Shown: positions 43,504 to 51,776, counted from the first letter of the stretch. The stretch: DNA of 64,000 bases from Nocardia alba NBRC 108234 (GCF_001612665.1 NZ_BDAX01000028.1:1-64000), one strand, 5' to 3'. Program-made: numbers and translations. The notes: a model not told the origin generated them from the letters alone.

Positions 43504-44714
43504 CGGGGTAGCAGGATCAGCTCGGCCAGGGTCGCGCGCGTGCTGCCCGGCGGCAGCAGCGCCAGCGCCTGGGCGTCGACCAGATGGGCGAGGTGGGGAA
43601 TGCCCACCGCGCCGGTGGCCCGCCACACCCCGCCGTCGACCTGGGTGACCGGGACGATGTCGGTGGTCTGCCCCGGCGGCGTCGAGCGGTCGACGAGTCG
43701 GCCGCGCAGACGACTGGGAGTCCGATCGGTCAGCGCCTCGACCACGCAGCGTCCGGTGACCATCAGGGCGGTGATCGCCTCGAAGGGGTTGGCGGGCACA
43801 ACGATCAGGGTCCGTCCATCGGGCAGGCGGGCGATGAGTTGTTCGCCGCCGGGGCGGATCATCACGCCGTCGACGACGATAGCGGCACCGATCTCGGTGA
43901 GTAGGCAACGCATTTCGTCGATCGCGCCGACCACGATCACCAGTTCGGCGTCGGTGGGCATGGCGAACCAGGCGCGCAGCAGTTCCCCGTCGGCGATCTG
44001 CCAGACCTTGCGGCACCGGATGTCACCGGCGGCCAGGAAGGTCGACACCACCGGCGTGACCGCGTCCGTGTCGCTGGTCGCGGCGCCGGCGGCGAATCGT
44101 CGGCCGGTGACCAATACGTCTGCCGAGACCGGCCCGCGCACGAGGCCGACGGCGACATCGGCGCTGGACCCGATCGACACCACCGCGGCGCCCACCCGGG
44201 TTCCCGCCGCCGCGAGTACGGTGCCCGCGTGCCATTGCTCGCCGCGCACCCTGGTGTCGTCGCGTAGTGGCGCGTGGGGTGTGCGCGTCAACACGACGCG
44301 GCCCGCGACGCGCGAGAACTTCACGTCCTCGGCACGGATGACGGCGGTCGATCCCCGCGGCGTCGGCATCCCGCGGGTGATCCGCGCGGCTTCGCCGTTG
44401 CCGAGTGCGGCCATCGTCGGATGCACGCGTTCGGGGCGCACGGTCCACCACGGACCGGAGCCGCTGATGGCGTAGCCGTCCAGGGCCGCGGCGTCCATCG
44501 AGGGCTCGGCCGCTGTCGCCTCGAGCGGGCGGGCCAGCGTCGCCCCGACCACATCGCTGAGCGATCGGTAGGTGGGCGCGAGCGGCGCCAAGCTGCGGCG
44601 CAGGAATCGCGGCAGGCTCACCACCGAGACATAGACCGCTGTCGGCGCGGGCGGTGCCATCGGCACGTCCACGGCAGCACCTGGCACGATCCCGGTCAAC
44701 CCACCTCCAGTCAT
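43500..44714 (-). CDS. Divergent MoeA-like molybdopterin protein
   Basis: A 404-residue protein with the MoeA order of domains and the SMDAAALDGYAIS motif (from S/TMDGYA), an RGxP/T-type loop (ITRGMPTPRG) and a C-terminal beta domain. The molybdate-insertion region is altered: the usual GGVS(V/M)GxxD stretch reads VVGAIDEMRCLL, and the PGNP-type loop reads PANPFEAI. ATG at 44714 has GAGG 8 bases upstream. It overlaps the nitrate reductase start by four bases, so it probably assists cofactor insertion into that enzyme rather than general Moco synthesis. Reduced or altered MoeA activity is an inference. Confidence 0.75.
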   Translation of the reverse strand: MTGGGLTGIVPGAAVDVPMAPPAPTAVYVSVVSLPRFLRRSLAPLAPTYRSLSDVVGATLARPLEATAAEPSMDAAALDGYAISGSGPWWTVRPERVHPTMAALGNGEAARITRGMPTPRGSTAVIRAEDVKFSRVAGRVVLTRTPHAPLRDDTRVRGEQWHAGTVLAAAGTRVGAAVVSIGSSADVAVGLVRGPVSADVLVTGRRFAAGAATSDTDAVTPVVSTFLAAGDIRCRKVWQIADGELLRAWFAMPTDAELVIVVGAIDEMRCLLTEIGAAIVVDGVMIRPGGEQLIARLPDGRTLIVVPANPFEAITALMVTGRCVVEALTDRTPSRLRGRLVDRSTPPGQTTDIVPVTQVDGGVWRATGAVGIPHLAHLVDAQALALLPPGSTRATLAELILLPR

Positions 44715-45032
44715 GTCAATATCCTCAATTTCGGTTATTTCTCGCGAATGTCTCCGTAGTTGCCCATTCATGTCCGAGATCTCACCCGAAGTTGCGGACT
44801 ACTGTGCGCTCCCGATCCGACGACTTTCGACCGCGATCAGGTCGTCGGCACACGGTCGCTTCTTCGCAGGTGAGAGGCCGGATAACAACACAGCGACGCC
44901 CTCGACGCCGGCATCACCCCGGTCTCGCACCGACCTCGGGCGGGCGCTGGAGGATCGATGAGGGATAGATCACCCTCGCGATGCGGGCAACTGGTGGGTC
45001 GAGTCGCCACCATGGGCTCCGGAAGGTGTGGA
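44715..45032 (-). promoter_or_regulatory. Gap between modC and the moeA-like gene
   Basis: A 318-base stretch with no supportable gene. A short open frame on the plus strand (44770-44961) has no recognisable content. The promoter for moeA-nitrate reductase should lie here. A 13-base box (44729-44741, minus-strand reading GAAATAACCGAAA) stands 15 bases before the ATG and is repeated before modA. Confidence 0.4.
44729..44741 (-). promoter_or_regulatory. Box shared with modA (copy 1)
   Basis: On the minus strand the box reads GAAATAACCGAAA and ends 15 bases upstream of the MoeA-like ATG. It differs from the copy before modA (47681-47693) at one position out of 13. Both genes belong to molybdenum metabolism. 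Confidence 0.35.
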
Positions 45033-46082
45033 TCAGGCCGGGTAGACGCGGATCTCGGTCGCTTTGACCGAGGCCCACAGCCGCATGCCTGCCTGTAATT
45101 TCAACGCCGCCACGGTGGCCGGGATGACTTCGGCCAGCACCGTGGGGACGCCGTCGAGGCGGATCCGGGTGAGGTGGGCGTGTTGCTCGACGCCGGACAC
45201 CGTGGTCTGCCAGGTGTTGCGCGGGCTGCCCACCGGCGGTTGGGGATACAGCGCGACCGCGCTCGGCGGGAAGGCGAGATAGACCTCGCCGTCGGCGGGT
45301 TCGGCGATGGTGAGCGTGCCGCCGGTCGTCAGGGTCACCGAAGTACCCTGTGCCACACCGCGATAGAGATTGAGGCCGACCAGGTTCGCGACATAGTCGG
45401 TGCGTGGGCGCTGGGCTACTTCGGCCGGTGGCCCGTCCTGGACGACGTGGCCGTTCTCGATGATGACGAGCCGGTCGGCCAGGACCATCGCGTCGAGGGG
45501 ATCGTGGGTGACCAGGACCGTGTGTCCACCGAAGTCGGCGAGGTGATGGCCGAGTTCGGCGCGCACCTGCAACCGGGTGCTGGCGTCGAGGGCGGCCAGC
45601 GGCTCATCGAGCAGAAGTAACGCGGGGTCGGTGGCCAGGGCTCGGGCCAGGGCGACCCGCTGCGCCTGACCACCCGAGAGCGAGCGGGGCTTGGCGGCGG
45701 CGTGCGAGGTGAGCCCGACCCGGTCCAGCCAGCCGGCGGCGCGCTGCCTGGCGGTGGCGCGTGGGAGGCCGCGGGCCTGCAACCCGAAGGCGACATTGTC
45801 CAGGGCGGTCATGTTCGCGAACAGCAGGTAGTCCTGGAACACGACGCCGATCGCACGTCGCTCGGCGGGCACGAAGCGGGCGGGTGGCTCGTCCCAGACC
45901 TCGGTGTCGAGCTCGATCCGCCCCTGCGACAGGGGCGTCAGCCCGGCCAGGGCGCGCAGCGCGGTGGTCTTGCCCGCGCCGTTGGGTCCCAGCAGCGCGA
46001 CCACCTCGCCCGGTGCCACGGTGAACGCGATGTCGAGATCGAAATCGCCTCGGGTAACGCGAAGTTCGGCGCGCAGGCTCAC
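45033..46082 (-). CDS. modC: Molybdate ABC transporter ATPase
   Basis: A 349-residue ATPase of the molybdate importer. Walker A GPNGAGKT is at 32-39, the signature LSGGQ at 135-139, Walker B LLLLDEP at about 155-161, and a C-terminal TOBE/Mop domain from about 285 (NTWQTTVSGVEQHAHLTRIR) marks it as ModC. GTG at 46082 overlaps the modB stop by four bases. It is the last gene of modABC. Confidence 0.93.
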   Translation of the reverse strand: MSLRAELRVTRGDFDLDIAFTVAPGEVVALLGPNGAGKTTALRALAGLTPLSQGRIELDTEVWDEPPARFVPAERRAIGVVFQDYLLFANMTALDNVAFGLQARGLPRATARQRAAGWLDRVGLTSHAAAKPRSLSGGQAQRVALARALATDPALLLLDEPLAALDASTRLQVRAELGHHLADFGGHTVLVTHDPLDAMVLADRLVIIENGHVVQDGPPAEVAQRPRTDYVANLVGLNLYRGVAQGTSVTLTTGGTLTIAEPADGEVYLAFPPSAVALYPQPPVGSPRNTWQTTVSGVEQHAHLTRIRLDGVPTVLAEVIPATVAALKLQAGMRLWASVKATEIRVYPA

Positions 46083-46891
46083 AGCGTCCCTCGCGTCCAG
46101 CGATCACGCAGCGCGGCCAGTACGGCGACCGACACCGCGAGCAGGACCAAGCTCAACACGATCGCGTCCGCAGGGTCGGTCTCGAGCGCGAGGTAGACCG
46201 CCAACGGCATGGTCGTGGTGGTGCCGGGAAAGCTCCCGGCGAAGGTGATGGTGGCGCCGAATTCGCCCAGGGCGCGAGCCCAGCACAGGACCGCGCCCGC
46301 GACGACGCCGGGCATGACCGAGGGCAGGGTGACGCGGCGGAAGGTCAGCCAGCGTGAGGCGCCCAGGGTCGCGGCGGCTTCCTCGTAGCGGGGATCACTC
46401 GCGCGCAGCGCGCCTTCGACGGAGATGACCAGGAACGGCATGGCGACGAAGGCCTCGGCCACGATCACGCCCGCGGTCGTGAACGGCAACGAGAAACCGA
46501 ACCATTCGTAGAGGTAGCGGCCGACGATCCCGCGACGGCCGAGCACCAGCAGCAGCGCCACGCCACCGACCACCGGCGGCAGCACCAGTGGCACGGTCAC
46601 CAACGCGCGGAGGAATCCGAGGAAAGGCACCTCGCCGCGGGCCAGCAGCCACGCCAGCGGGATACCGAGCACCAGGCACACGGCCGTGGCCGAGGTGGCA
46701 CAGATCAGCGAAAGCCGCAGCGCCTGGCCGACTTCGGCGCTGGTCAGCCGCTCCGGCAGGGTCCGCCACGGAGCGCGCACCAGCAGCCCGATCATCGGCA
46801 GCACCAGGAACGCCAGCGCGCAGACGGCGGGCAGGACCAGGATCAGCGGTCGCCGACCCCGGACCGCCCGCCGTCGCGCAGCCTGTGTCAC
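46079..46891 (-). CDS. modB: Molybdate ABC transporter permease
   Basis: A 270-residue membrane subunit with about six membrane segments and the EAA loop (EEAAATLGASRWLTFRRVTLP) that contacts the ATPase. The end of the transport domain contains the GEFGATITFAG motif that is typical of ModB. GTG at 46891 overlaps the modA stop, and its own stop overlaps the modC start, so modABC is fully coupled. Confidence 0.93.
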   Translation of the reverse strand: MTQAARRRAVRGRRPLILVLPAVCALAFLVLPMIGLLVRAPWRTLPERLTSAEVGQALRLSLICATSATAVCLVLGIPLAWLLARGEVPFLGFLRALVTVPLVLPPVVGGVALLLVLGRRGIVGRYLYEWFGFSLPFTTAGVIVAEAFVAMPFLVISVEGALRASDPRYEEAAATLGASRWLTFRRVTLPSVMPGVVAGAVLCWARALGEFGATITFAGSFPGTTTTMPLAVYLALETDPADAIVLSLVLLAVSVAVLAALRDRWTRGTL

Positions 46892-47664
46892 GGGGTGTCG
46901 AAACCTGCCTTGACGAAGGCCGCCTTGGCCTTGTCCGTACCGATGAAGGTCACGAAGGCCGAGGCGGCCTTGCCGTTGGGCGCCTCGGCCAGCGGGGCGA
47001 TCGGGTAGTCGTTGATCGCCTTGGTCGACTCCGGGAAATCAATCCCCTGGACCTTCTCACCCGCGGCTTGCACGTCGGTGCGGTAGACCAGCGCCGCGTC
47101 GACCTCGCCGAGGGTCACCTTGGTCAGCACGGCTTTCACGTCGGCTTCACGGGTGTCCGGCTGCGGGGTGATCCCGGCCGCTTCGAACACCGTCTTCGCC
47201 GCGGCGCCGCAGGGGACCTGCTCGGCGCACAGCGCGATCTTCTCCTCGGGCTTCGCGAAATCGGCCAGTCCGGTGATCTGGCCCGGGTTGCCCTTGGGCA
47301 CGGCGATCTCGAGCCGGTTGCGGACGAAGGTGACCGGCTTGGCGGTGACCTCACCCGCGTCGACGACCTGCTGCATGTTCTTCGGCGCCGCCGAGGCGAA
47401 CACGTCGACCGGGGCACCCTGCTTGATCTGTTCGGCCAGTGCGGAGCTGGCGCCGAAGTTGAACACCACCTTCGTGCCGGGGTGTTCGGCCTCGAACTGC
47501 TTGCCCAGCTCGGTGAAGGTCTCGGTCAGCGACGCCGCGGCGAACACGGTGACCGTGCCCCCGATCTGGTCGCCCACCGGCGCCGGTTCGGTGTCGGCGC
47601 CACAGCCGACAACGGCCACTGCCACCGCACCGGCCAGAGCGGCCGCGCGAAGTGTGCGAATCAT
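46888..47664 (-). CDS. modA: Molybdate-binding lipoprotein
   Basis: A 258-residue substrate-binding protein with a lipoprotein signal (lipobox VVGC, Cys21). The binding motif VTVFAAASLTETFTEL near residue 40 and FNFGASSALAEQI are characteristic of ModA. The ATG at 47664 lies 11 bases after the stop of the HTH-TOBE gene, so the four genes probably form one transcription unit. The shared 13-base box at 47681-47693 is just upstream. Confidence 0.95.
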   Translation of the reverse strand: MIRTLRAAALAGAVAVAVVGCGADTEPAPVGDQIGGTVTVFAAASLTETFTELGKQFEAEHPGTKVVFNFGASSALAEQIKQGAPVDVFASAAPKNMQQVVDAGEVTAKPVTFVRNRLEIAVPKGNPGQITGLADFAKPEEKIALCAEQVPCGAAAKTVFEAAGITPQPDTREADVKAVLTKVTLGEVDAALVYRTDVQAAGEKVQGIDFPESTKAINDYPIAPLAEAPNGKAASAFVTFIGTDKAKAAFVKAGFDTP

Positions 47665-47675
47665 GTTCTACCTCA

Positions 47676-48086
47676 TCAACTTTCAGTTATTTCAACAACA
47701 ACGTGCGTGGACTTCACCGAGGCGACGGCGATGCTGCCGACGTCGAGGCCGAGTTCGTCGACGGATTCGCGGCTCATCAGCGACACCAGCCGGAACGGCC
47801 CGGCCTGCATCTCCACCTGGGCCATGACGGTGTCCTTGACGACCCGCGTCACGATGCCGCGCATCCGGTTGCGCGCCGAGGTGGCGACAGCGGCGCCGGG
47901 CGGGGCCGCCTCGTTCTCGCGCTGCAGGAACTCGGCCAGCTCGCGTCCCTCGACGCCCTTGCGGCCGTTCTCGAGCTGGATCGCGGCCAGTTTGCCCAGG
48001 TCGATGTAGCGCCGGACGGTGTCATCGCTGACGCCCATGAGGGTGGCTACTTCACTGATCCGCAGATTCGACACGTCGAGCAGCAT
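47676..48086 (-). CDS. HTH plus TOBE molybdate-responsive regulator
   Basis: A 136-residue protein with an excisionase/MerR-like helix-turn-helix (LRISEVATLMGVSDDTVRRY, residues about 8-27) and a C-terminal TOBE/Mop domain (ARNRMRGIVTRVVKDTVMAQ onward, about 72-134). This is the actinobacterial HTH-TOBE layout, which probably senses molybdate or molybdopterin and regulates the mod genes. ATG at 48086 is chosen, since upstream residues are Ala/Arg-rich filler. It is first in the mod operon, just after a strong stem-loop (48206-48241). Confidence 0.85.
   Translation of the reverse strand: MLLDVSNLRISEVATLMGVSDDTVRRYIDLGKLAAIQLENGRKGVEGRELAEFLQRENEAAPPGAAVATSARNRMRGIVTRVVKDTVMAQVEMQAGPFRLVSLMSRESVDELGLDVGSIAVASVKSTHVVVEITES
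47681..47693 (-). promoter_or_regulatory. Box shared with the moeA-like gene (copy 2)
   Basis: On the minus strand this reads GAAATAACTGAAA, 17 bases before the modA ATG. It also encodes the last residues (EITE) of the HTH-TOBE protein, so its conservation could partly be coding. Confidence 0.3.
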
Positions 48087-48205
48087 ATTCCGCGCAGCTG
48101 CGGTGCGCGCGGGAAGTCGCGCAGTGGTGGCCTCCGGCGACGGAGCACTACGGTTGAGCAGCGAAATAGGGATCTCCTCCTGTCCCGAACCGCGCGAAAC
48201 GGGTC

Positions 48206-48241
48206 GGTTGCGGATCGCCGTAATTCCGGCGATCCGCAACC
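48206..48241 (-). terminator. Stem-loop between the Mop gene and the HTH-TOBE gene
   Basis: A perfect 15-bp stem (48206-48220 with 48227-48241) with a 6-base loop. On the minus strand it follows the Mop gene by about 107 bases and precedes the HTH-TOBE/modABC operon. It lacks a T-tract; it may be a terminator or a leader element. Confidence 0.55.
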
Positions 48242-48348
48242 GTAGGGAGATCTTGTTGCGCGGGGATCACATCGACCCGCGCCGCATGTGACAACCAGCT
48301 CTCGCGCGCCCGCACCCCAGCGGTGAGGTCCGGACCGCGAGGCCGATC

Positions 48349-48558
48349 TCAGTCGACGCCGAGGGTCACTTCGGTCGACTTGATCAGAACCTTCACCGCG
48401 ACACCCTCGACCAAACCGAGGTCGTCGACCGCGTCGCGGGTGATCGACGAGGTCACCTCGTCCCCGCCCGTGAGCCGGACGCGAACCACTGCCATCGCTT
48501 CGCCGCGGGTCACCGAGAGCACGGTCCCGTCGAGCTGGTTTCGGGTACTCAGGCGCAT
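48349..48558 (-). CDS. Mop/TOBE single-domain molybdate-binding protein
   Basis: A 69-residue molbindin-type protein: MRLSTRNQLDGTVLSVTRGE, then MAVVRVRLTGGDEVTSSITR and VAVKVLIKSTEVTLGVD, exactly one TOBE domain. Such proteins assemble into hexamers that store molybdate or tungstate. The ATG at 48558 has no strong ribosome-binding site. Its position before the mod operon fits molybdenum buffering. Confidence 0.85.
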   Translation of the reverse strand: MRLSTRNQLDGTVLSVTRGEAMAVVRVRLTGGDEVTSSITRDAVDDLGLVEGVAVKVLIKSTEVTLGVD

Positions 48559-48628
48559 GGGCCGACTGTAATCCCAGGTGAAGCGGGCTCGGCGCAACGA
48601 CGCGGGCGGGCGGCGATCGCTCGCGGAT

Positions 48629-49252
48629 TCACACCAGTTCGGGTACGCGCAGGTGGGCGAAGCCGAGTCTGAACTCCGATATCTCGAGGACTTCGGCGCC
48701 CATCGTGCGGATCGCTTCGGCTCGCATGCGATCCACGAGGGGGCGGCTGTTGTCCAATTCCTCTCGGCTGGCCCAGACCGTCGACCCCACCCCTCGGCCG
48801 GTTTCCCGGTCGACGAACAGGCTCGCGCTGCGGAAGCCCTCGATCTTCTCGAACTCCGGCAGCAGGTCGGCCTTGAACGTGTGGATCGCCAGGTCGACCG
48901 CGGCCGGGGCGACCTGGATCCAGGTGCATCGGGTACAGGCGCTCGCGCCGGCCAGGTGCTCACGGTGCATGACCGCGACTTCCCATTCCTCGATGTTGTC
49001 CACCTGACCCTCGAGCGCATCAGCCAGACCATCACGCAGGGATCGAACGCGCATCCTGCTCTCGCGCATGGCGTCCTCGGATTCCCACGCGGTCGTGGCG
49101 ATGCATCGACCTGTCGCCCTGTCCACCATCAGTGACATGCCGACCCACCCGTCGATCTCGGGCATGTTCGGCATCACCGCATTGTGGAGGTACGCGATAC
49201 CGCGGTCGATCGACGAGCGCTCGGCCGCGAAGGTGCTGGAACGTGCGTACAC
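48629..49252 (-). CDS. Two-domain dimeric alpha/beta-barrel protein
   Basis: A 207-residue protein made of two ferredoxin-like dimeric-barrel repeats: MYARSSTFAA to TGRCIATTAWESEDAMRES, then the second with CTWIQVAPAAVDLAIHTFKA to TGRGVGSTVWASREELDNS. The two strand-turn pairs TGRC-ATTAWES and TGRG-GSTVWAS show the internal duplication. GTG at 49252 is supported by AGGAGG six bases upstream. Such proteins can act as monooxygenases or heme-related proteins; there is no further clue. It ends 70 bases before the Mop gene on the same strand. Confidence 0.75.
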   Translation of the reverse strand: MYARSSTFAAERSSIDRGIAYLHNAVMPNMPEIDGWVGMSLMVDRATGRCIATTAWESEDAMRESRMRVRSLRDGLADALEGQVDNIEEWEVAVMHREHLAGASACTRCTWIQVAPAAVDLAIHTFKADLLPEFEKIEGFRSASLFVDRETGRGVGSTVWASREELDNSRPLVDRMRAEAIRTMGAEVLEISEFRLGFAHLRVPELV

Positions 49253-49707
49253 GGGCCACCTCCTACTCCAGGAAGGGCGGCGCCCCGGTGGGCGCCACCG
49301 GACACATCCACTGTCCTCCGAACCGTCCGCCGACACAATGTGCCTGCCGATTTTCTCCCACCGAAAAATTCGACCGTTTTCACTGCCACGAAAGTATTGA
49401 CATCGAGAAAATCCGGAGAAGACTGGGTTTACACCGGAGCACCGGAATGAGCCGCACTGTCGAGAAAGACGTTTGTCGACCGTAGCGACGATATTTCAGG
49501 ATCCGGCCAAGCCCCCGGCAAGCCAATCGAAATACCGGAGTTGTCAGCGACGACTGAACTCAGGGTTTCGAGGCAGCTACCGGGGACTGTTCTGTATGCG
49601 GCCGACATTCGCGATCACCGCGATGCGGTAGTGGGACGCAGGTGCGCGTCGCGGCCTATTCCATCTGTCTGGGGGAAGTCACCGGTCGGTCTAACCGGTG
49701 GCGCTGA
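49253..49707 (-). promoter_or_regulatory. 455-base gap, relatively AT-rich
   Basis: No gene can be supported here. The stretch around 49350-49440 is clearly less GC-rich than the surroundings and should carry the promoter of the two-domain barrel gene. No clear inverted repeat was found. Confidence 0.35.
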
Positions 49708-50169
49708 TCAGTACTCACCCTTGATGACGAAGTAGGAACCGCGAATGGTGCCGGCGAGCTTCGACTTCTGCCTGGCGAACTTGAACGCGGAAAGCTCTGC
49801 GGGCGCGTCCATTCCCTCGCTGAGCTTGAAACCGACGGCCCGCTTCTTCGTATCGTCGAGCGAGTACATCACATTGATCGACAGACCGCTCTCGTAGAAG
49901 ACGTAGGCGATGCGAAGGTTCTCGACCTCGAACATGGTCGCCTCGAGCGGGCGAGAAGCGATGACGATGTCGCGTTCGGCCGCGAGAATCCGGCTCACCC
50001 AGTCGAGCGCCGAGGGCGCCGCACTCGCGGGCTCCACCGTGAAGACGTAGTCGTACTTGTTCTTGAAGTACCTGGCCTCGTTCGCCCGCAATCCCGCGAG
50101 CGCGTCCGCGACCGGCGACGATTCGACTCCCTGCGTCGAGACGGTCTTGAAATCCACGATATAGGCCAC
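49708..50169 (-). CDS. Hypothetical protein, unusually lysine- and aromatic-rich
   Basis: A 153-residue protein starting MAYIVDFKTVSTQGVESSPV. GTG at 50169 is chosen because GAGGAG lies 6 bases upstream. Sequence alternates strands and helices (ARYFKNKYDYVFTVEPA, LRIAYVFYESGLSINVMYSL, AFKFARQKSKLAGTIRGSYF) with more Lys and Tyr than its neighbours. No signal peptide, membrane segment or known motif is visible. Function unknown; it has no obvious operon partner. Confidence 0.65.
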   Translation of the reverse strand: MAYIVDFKTVSTQGVESSPVADALAGLRANEARYFKNKYDYVFTVEPASAAPSALDWVSRILAAERDIVIASRPLEATMFEVENLRIAYVFYESGLSINVMYSLDDTKKRAVGFKLSEGMDAPAELSAFKFARQKSKLAGTIRGSYFVIKGEY

Positions 50170-50250
50170 GGCGAACTCCTCGGTGGGAACGTCGAGCACG
50201 TCGGAAGATGATCTCGGGCTATCGCCATGATCCTAGGCCGCGCAGCGCGA

Positions 50251-50721
50251 CTAGCCCTCGAGGTCCGCGCGGACCGTGGCGGCGATGCGGGTGAGCGCGG
50301 TGCCGAGGTGGCGTTGCTGCGCGGCCGTGAGCGGGTTGAAGACGAGTCGCCGCACCTGGGCGACGTGGTCGGGGGCGCTCTCGGTGAGCTTGGCTCGGCC
50401 CGCGTCGGTCAGCGTGGCGAGGGTGTAGCGACCGTCGGTGGGGTCGGTCCGGCGAACCACCCAGTCGCGGGCCTCGAAGCGGTCCATCACCTTCGACAGC
50501 CGGGGCTGGGCGCTGTCGCATTTTCGGGCGAGGTCGCTGAGCCGCAAGGTGGCGGCGTCGGACATGGACAGCCGGGCCAGTACCCCGTACTCGAAGTGGG
50601 AGATGCCGGAATCTCGCTGCGATTGCCGATCGAGCGCCGCCGGGAGGGCGGTCAGGACTGTGAGTAGCGCCTGCCACAGGTCCTGCTGGTCGGCGTCGAG
50701 CCAGGGCGACTGGGTTTCCAT
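50251..50721 (-). CDS. MarR-family regulator
   Basis: A 156-residue winged-helix regulator: ISHFEYGVLARLSMSDAATL, recognition region RLSDLARKCDSAQPRLSKVM (residues about 60-79), and wing DPTDGRYTLATLTDAGR. It is divergent from the LigB-type dioxygenase gene, and three copies of TTGCC-N2-GGCAW occupy the gap (50735-50824). Autoregulation and control of the dioxygenase, probably relieved by a phenolic ligand, is the simplest model. Confidence 0.9.
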   Translation of the reverse strand: METQSPWLDADQQDLWQALLTVLTALPAALDRQSQRDSGISHFEYGVLARLSMSDAATLRLSDLARKCDSAQPRLSKVMDRFEARDWVVRRTDPTDGRYTLATLTDAGRAKLTESAPDHVAQVRRLVFNPLTAAQQRHLGTALTRIAATVRADLEG

Positions 50722-50734
50722 GCGCTCATCATAC

Positions 50735-50746
50735 TTGCCCCGGCAT
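50735..50746. promoter_or_regulatory. MarR operator copy 1
   Basis: TTGCC-CC-GGCAT, one mismatch from the consensus palindrome TTGCC-N2-GGCAA. It lies 13 bases upstream of the MarR start codon, so it is the likely autoregulatory site. Confidence 0.6.
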
Positions 50747-50778
50747 CTCTTCGAACTTTCCCAAGCAAGTTATGACAG

Positions 50779-50790
50779 TTGCCCAGGCAA
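50779..50790. promoter_or_regulatory. MarR operator copy 2
   Basis: TTGCC-CA-GGCAA, a perfect palindrome, 44 bases from copy 1. Confidence 0.7.
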
Positions 50791-50811
50791 GTGAATATGC
50801 GGTACATTCGA

Positions 50812-50825
50812 CTTGCCTGGGCAAG
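50812..50825. promoter_or_regulatory. MarR operator copy 3
   Basis: CTTGCC-TG-GGCAAG, a perfect 6-bp-arm palindrome, 34 bases from copy 2 and 39 bases before the dioxygenase start codon. Confidence 0.72.
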
Positions 50826-50864
50826 CGATAAAGCGTGCCGGGCGAGCACAGGAGAGGATCGGCG

Positions 50865-51719
50865 ATGAACCCGACAAACCCCGCACCGGCCGCGGCGTAC
50901 GACGACCTGCTCGCCAGGGTCATGCCCCGAGCGCGCGAGCAGCGCCGGTGGAGCCCGGCGGACGGACCGCTGCCCAGCCTCTTCGTCAGCCACGGAGCCC
51001 CGTTCACCCTCGACGATCCACAGTGGGTCGGCGACCTGTTCGACTGGGCCCAATCGATGCCGAAACCGCGGGCCATCGTCGTCGTCTCGGCGCACTGGGA
51101 ATCAGCGCCGGTCGCGATCACGGGCGCCGTGGCGGGCACCCCGCTCTACTACGACTTCGGCGGCTTCCACCCCCGCTACAAGACCCTGCCCTACGCGACC
51201 CCGGACGCCACCGACCTGGCCCGGCGACTCGTCGGCCTGCTCGGCCGCACCCCGGTGCACGAATTCACCGACCGCGGCCTCGACCACGGGGCCTTCATTC
51301 CGCTCATGGCGATGTACCCCGCGGCGGACGTCCCTGTGGTCCAGTTGTCGATGCCCAGCCTCGACCCCGGCGCACTGCTCGACCTCGGGGCCCGCCTGCG
51401 TCCACTGCGGGACGAGGGAATTCTCGTGGTCGGCTCCGGCTTCATGACGCACAGCTTCGCCGTGTTCCGCCACCCCGAACTCGCCGCCGAGAACGCCGCC
51501 TTCGACGAGTGGGCCGTCGACGCCCTCGCCCGCGGCGATGCGGACGCCCTCACCGACTACCGGAACCGGGCGCCCGGCGTGGCCGTCGCCCATCCGAGCG
51601 CCGATCACTTCGTGCCGCTGCTGCTCACCGTCGGCGCCGCCGACAACCCGGCCGGGGCCGTGAGCGCCATCGACCGCATGGTGATGGGCAACTCCATCCG
51701 CTCGGTCCAGATGACCTGA
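50865..51719 (+). CDS. LigB/DODA-type extradiol dioxygenase
   Basis: A 284-residue class III extradiol ring-cleavage dioxygenase of the 4,5-DOPA dioxygenase type, using non-heme Fe(II) to open catechol rings. Likely metal and acid-base residues are His43 (VSHGAP), His77 (SAHWES), His141 (LDHGAF) and a later His in HPSADHFVPL. ATG at 50865 has a GAGG 8 bases upstream. It is divergent from MarR with three operators between, so induction by an aromatic substrate is likely. No other ring-degradation gene adjoins it. Confidence 0.88.
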   Translation: MNPTNPAPAAAYDDLLARVMPRAREQRRWSPADGPLPSLFVSHGAPFTLDDPQWVGDLFDWAQSMPKPRAIVVVSAHWESAPVAITGAVAGTPLYYDFGGFHPRYKTLPYATPDATDLARRLVGLLGRTPVHEFTDRGLDHGAFIPLMAMYPAADVPVVQLSMPSLDPGALLDLGARLRPLRDEGILVVGSGFMTHSFAVFRHPELAAENAAFDEWAVDALARGDADALTDYRNRAPGVAVAHPSADHFVPLLLTVGAADNPAGAVSAIDRMVMGNSIRSVQMT

Positions 51720-51776
51720 TACACCGCACCCATCGCGCCCCCTGCCGAACCAGGGGGCGAGGCGCGGGTCGCGGCG

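Noticed and set aside
41005..44475. Long plus-strand open frames opposite nitrate reductase and the MoeA-like gene
   Set aside because: They have shadow-frame composition only and no recognisable motif; the minus-strand genes are complete.
48087..48348. Molybdenum-cofactor riboswitch before the mod operon
   Set aside because: Only one simple stem-loop is visible; the multi-helix Moco RNA architecture is absent.
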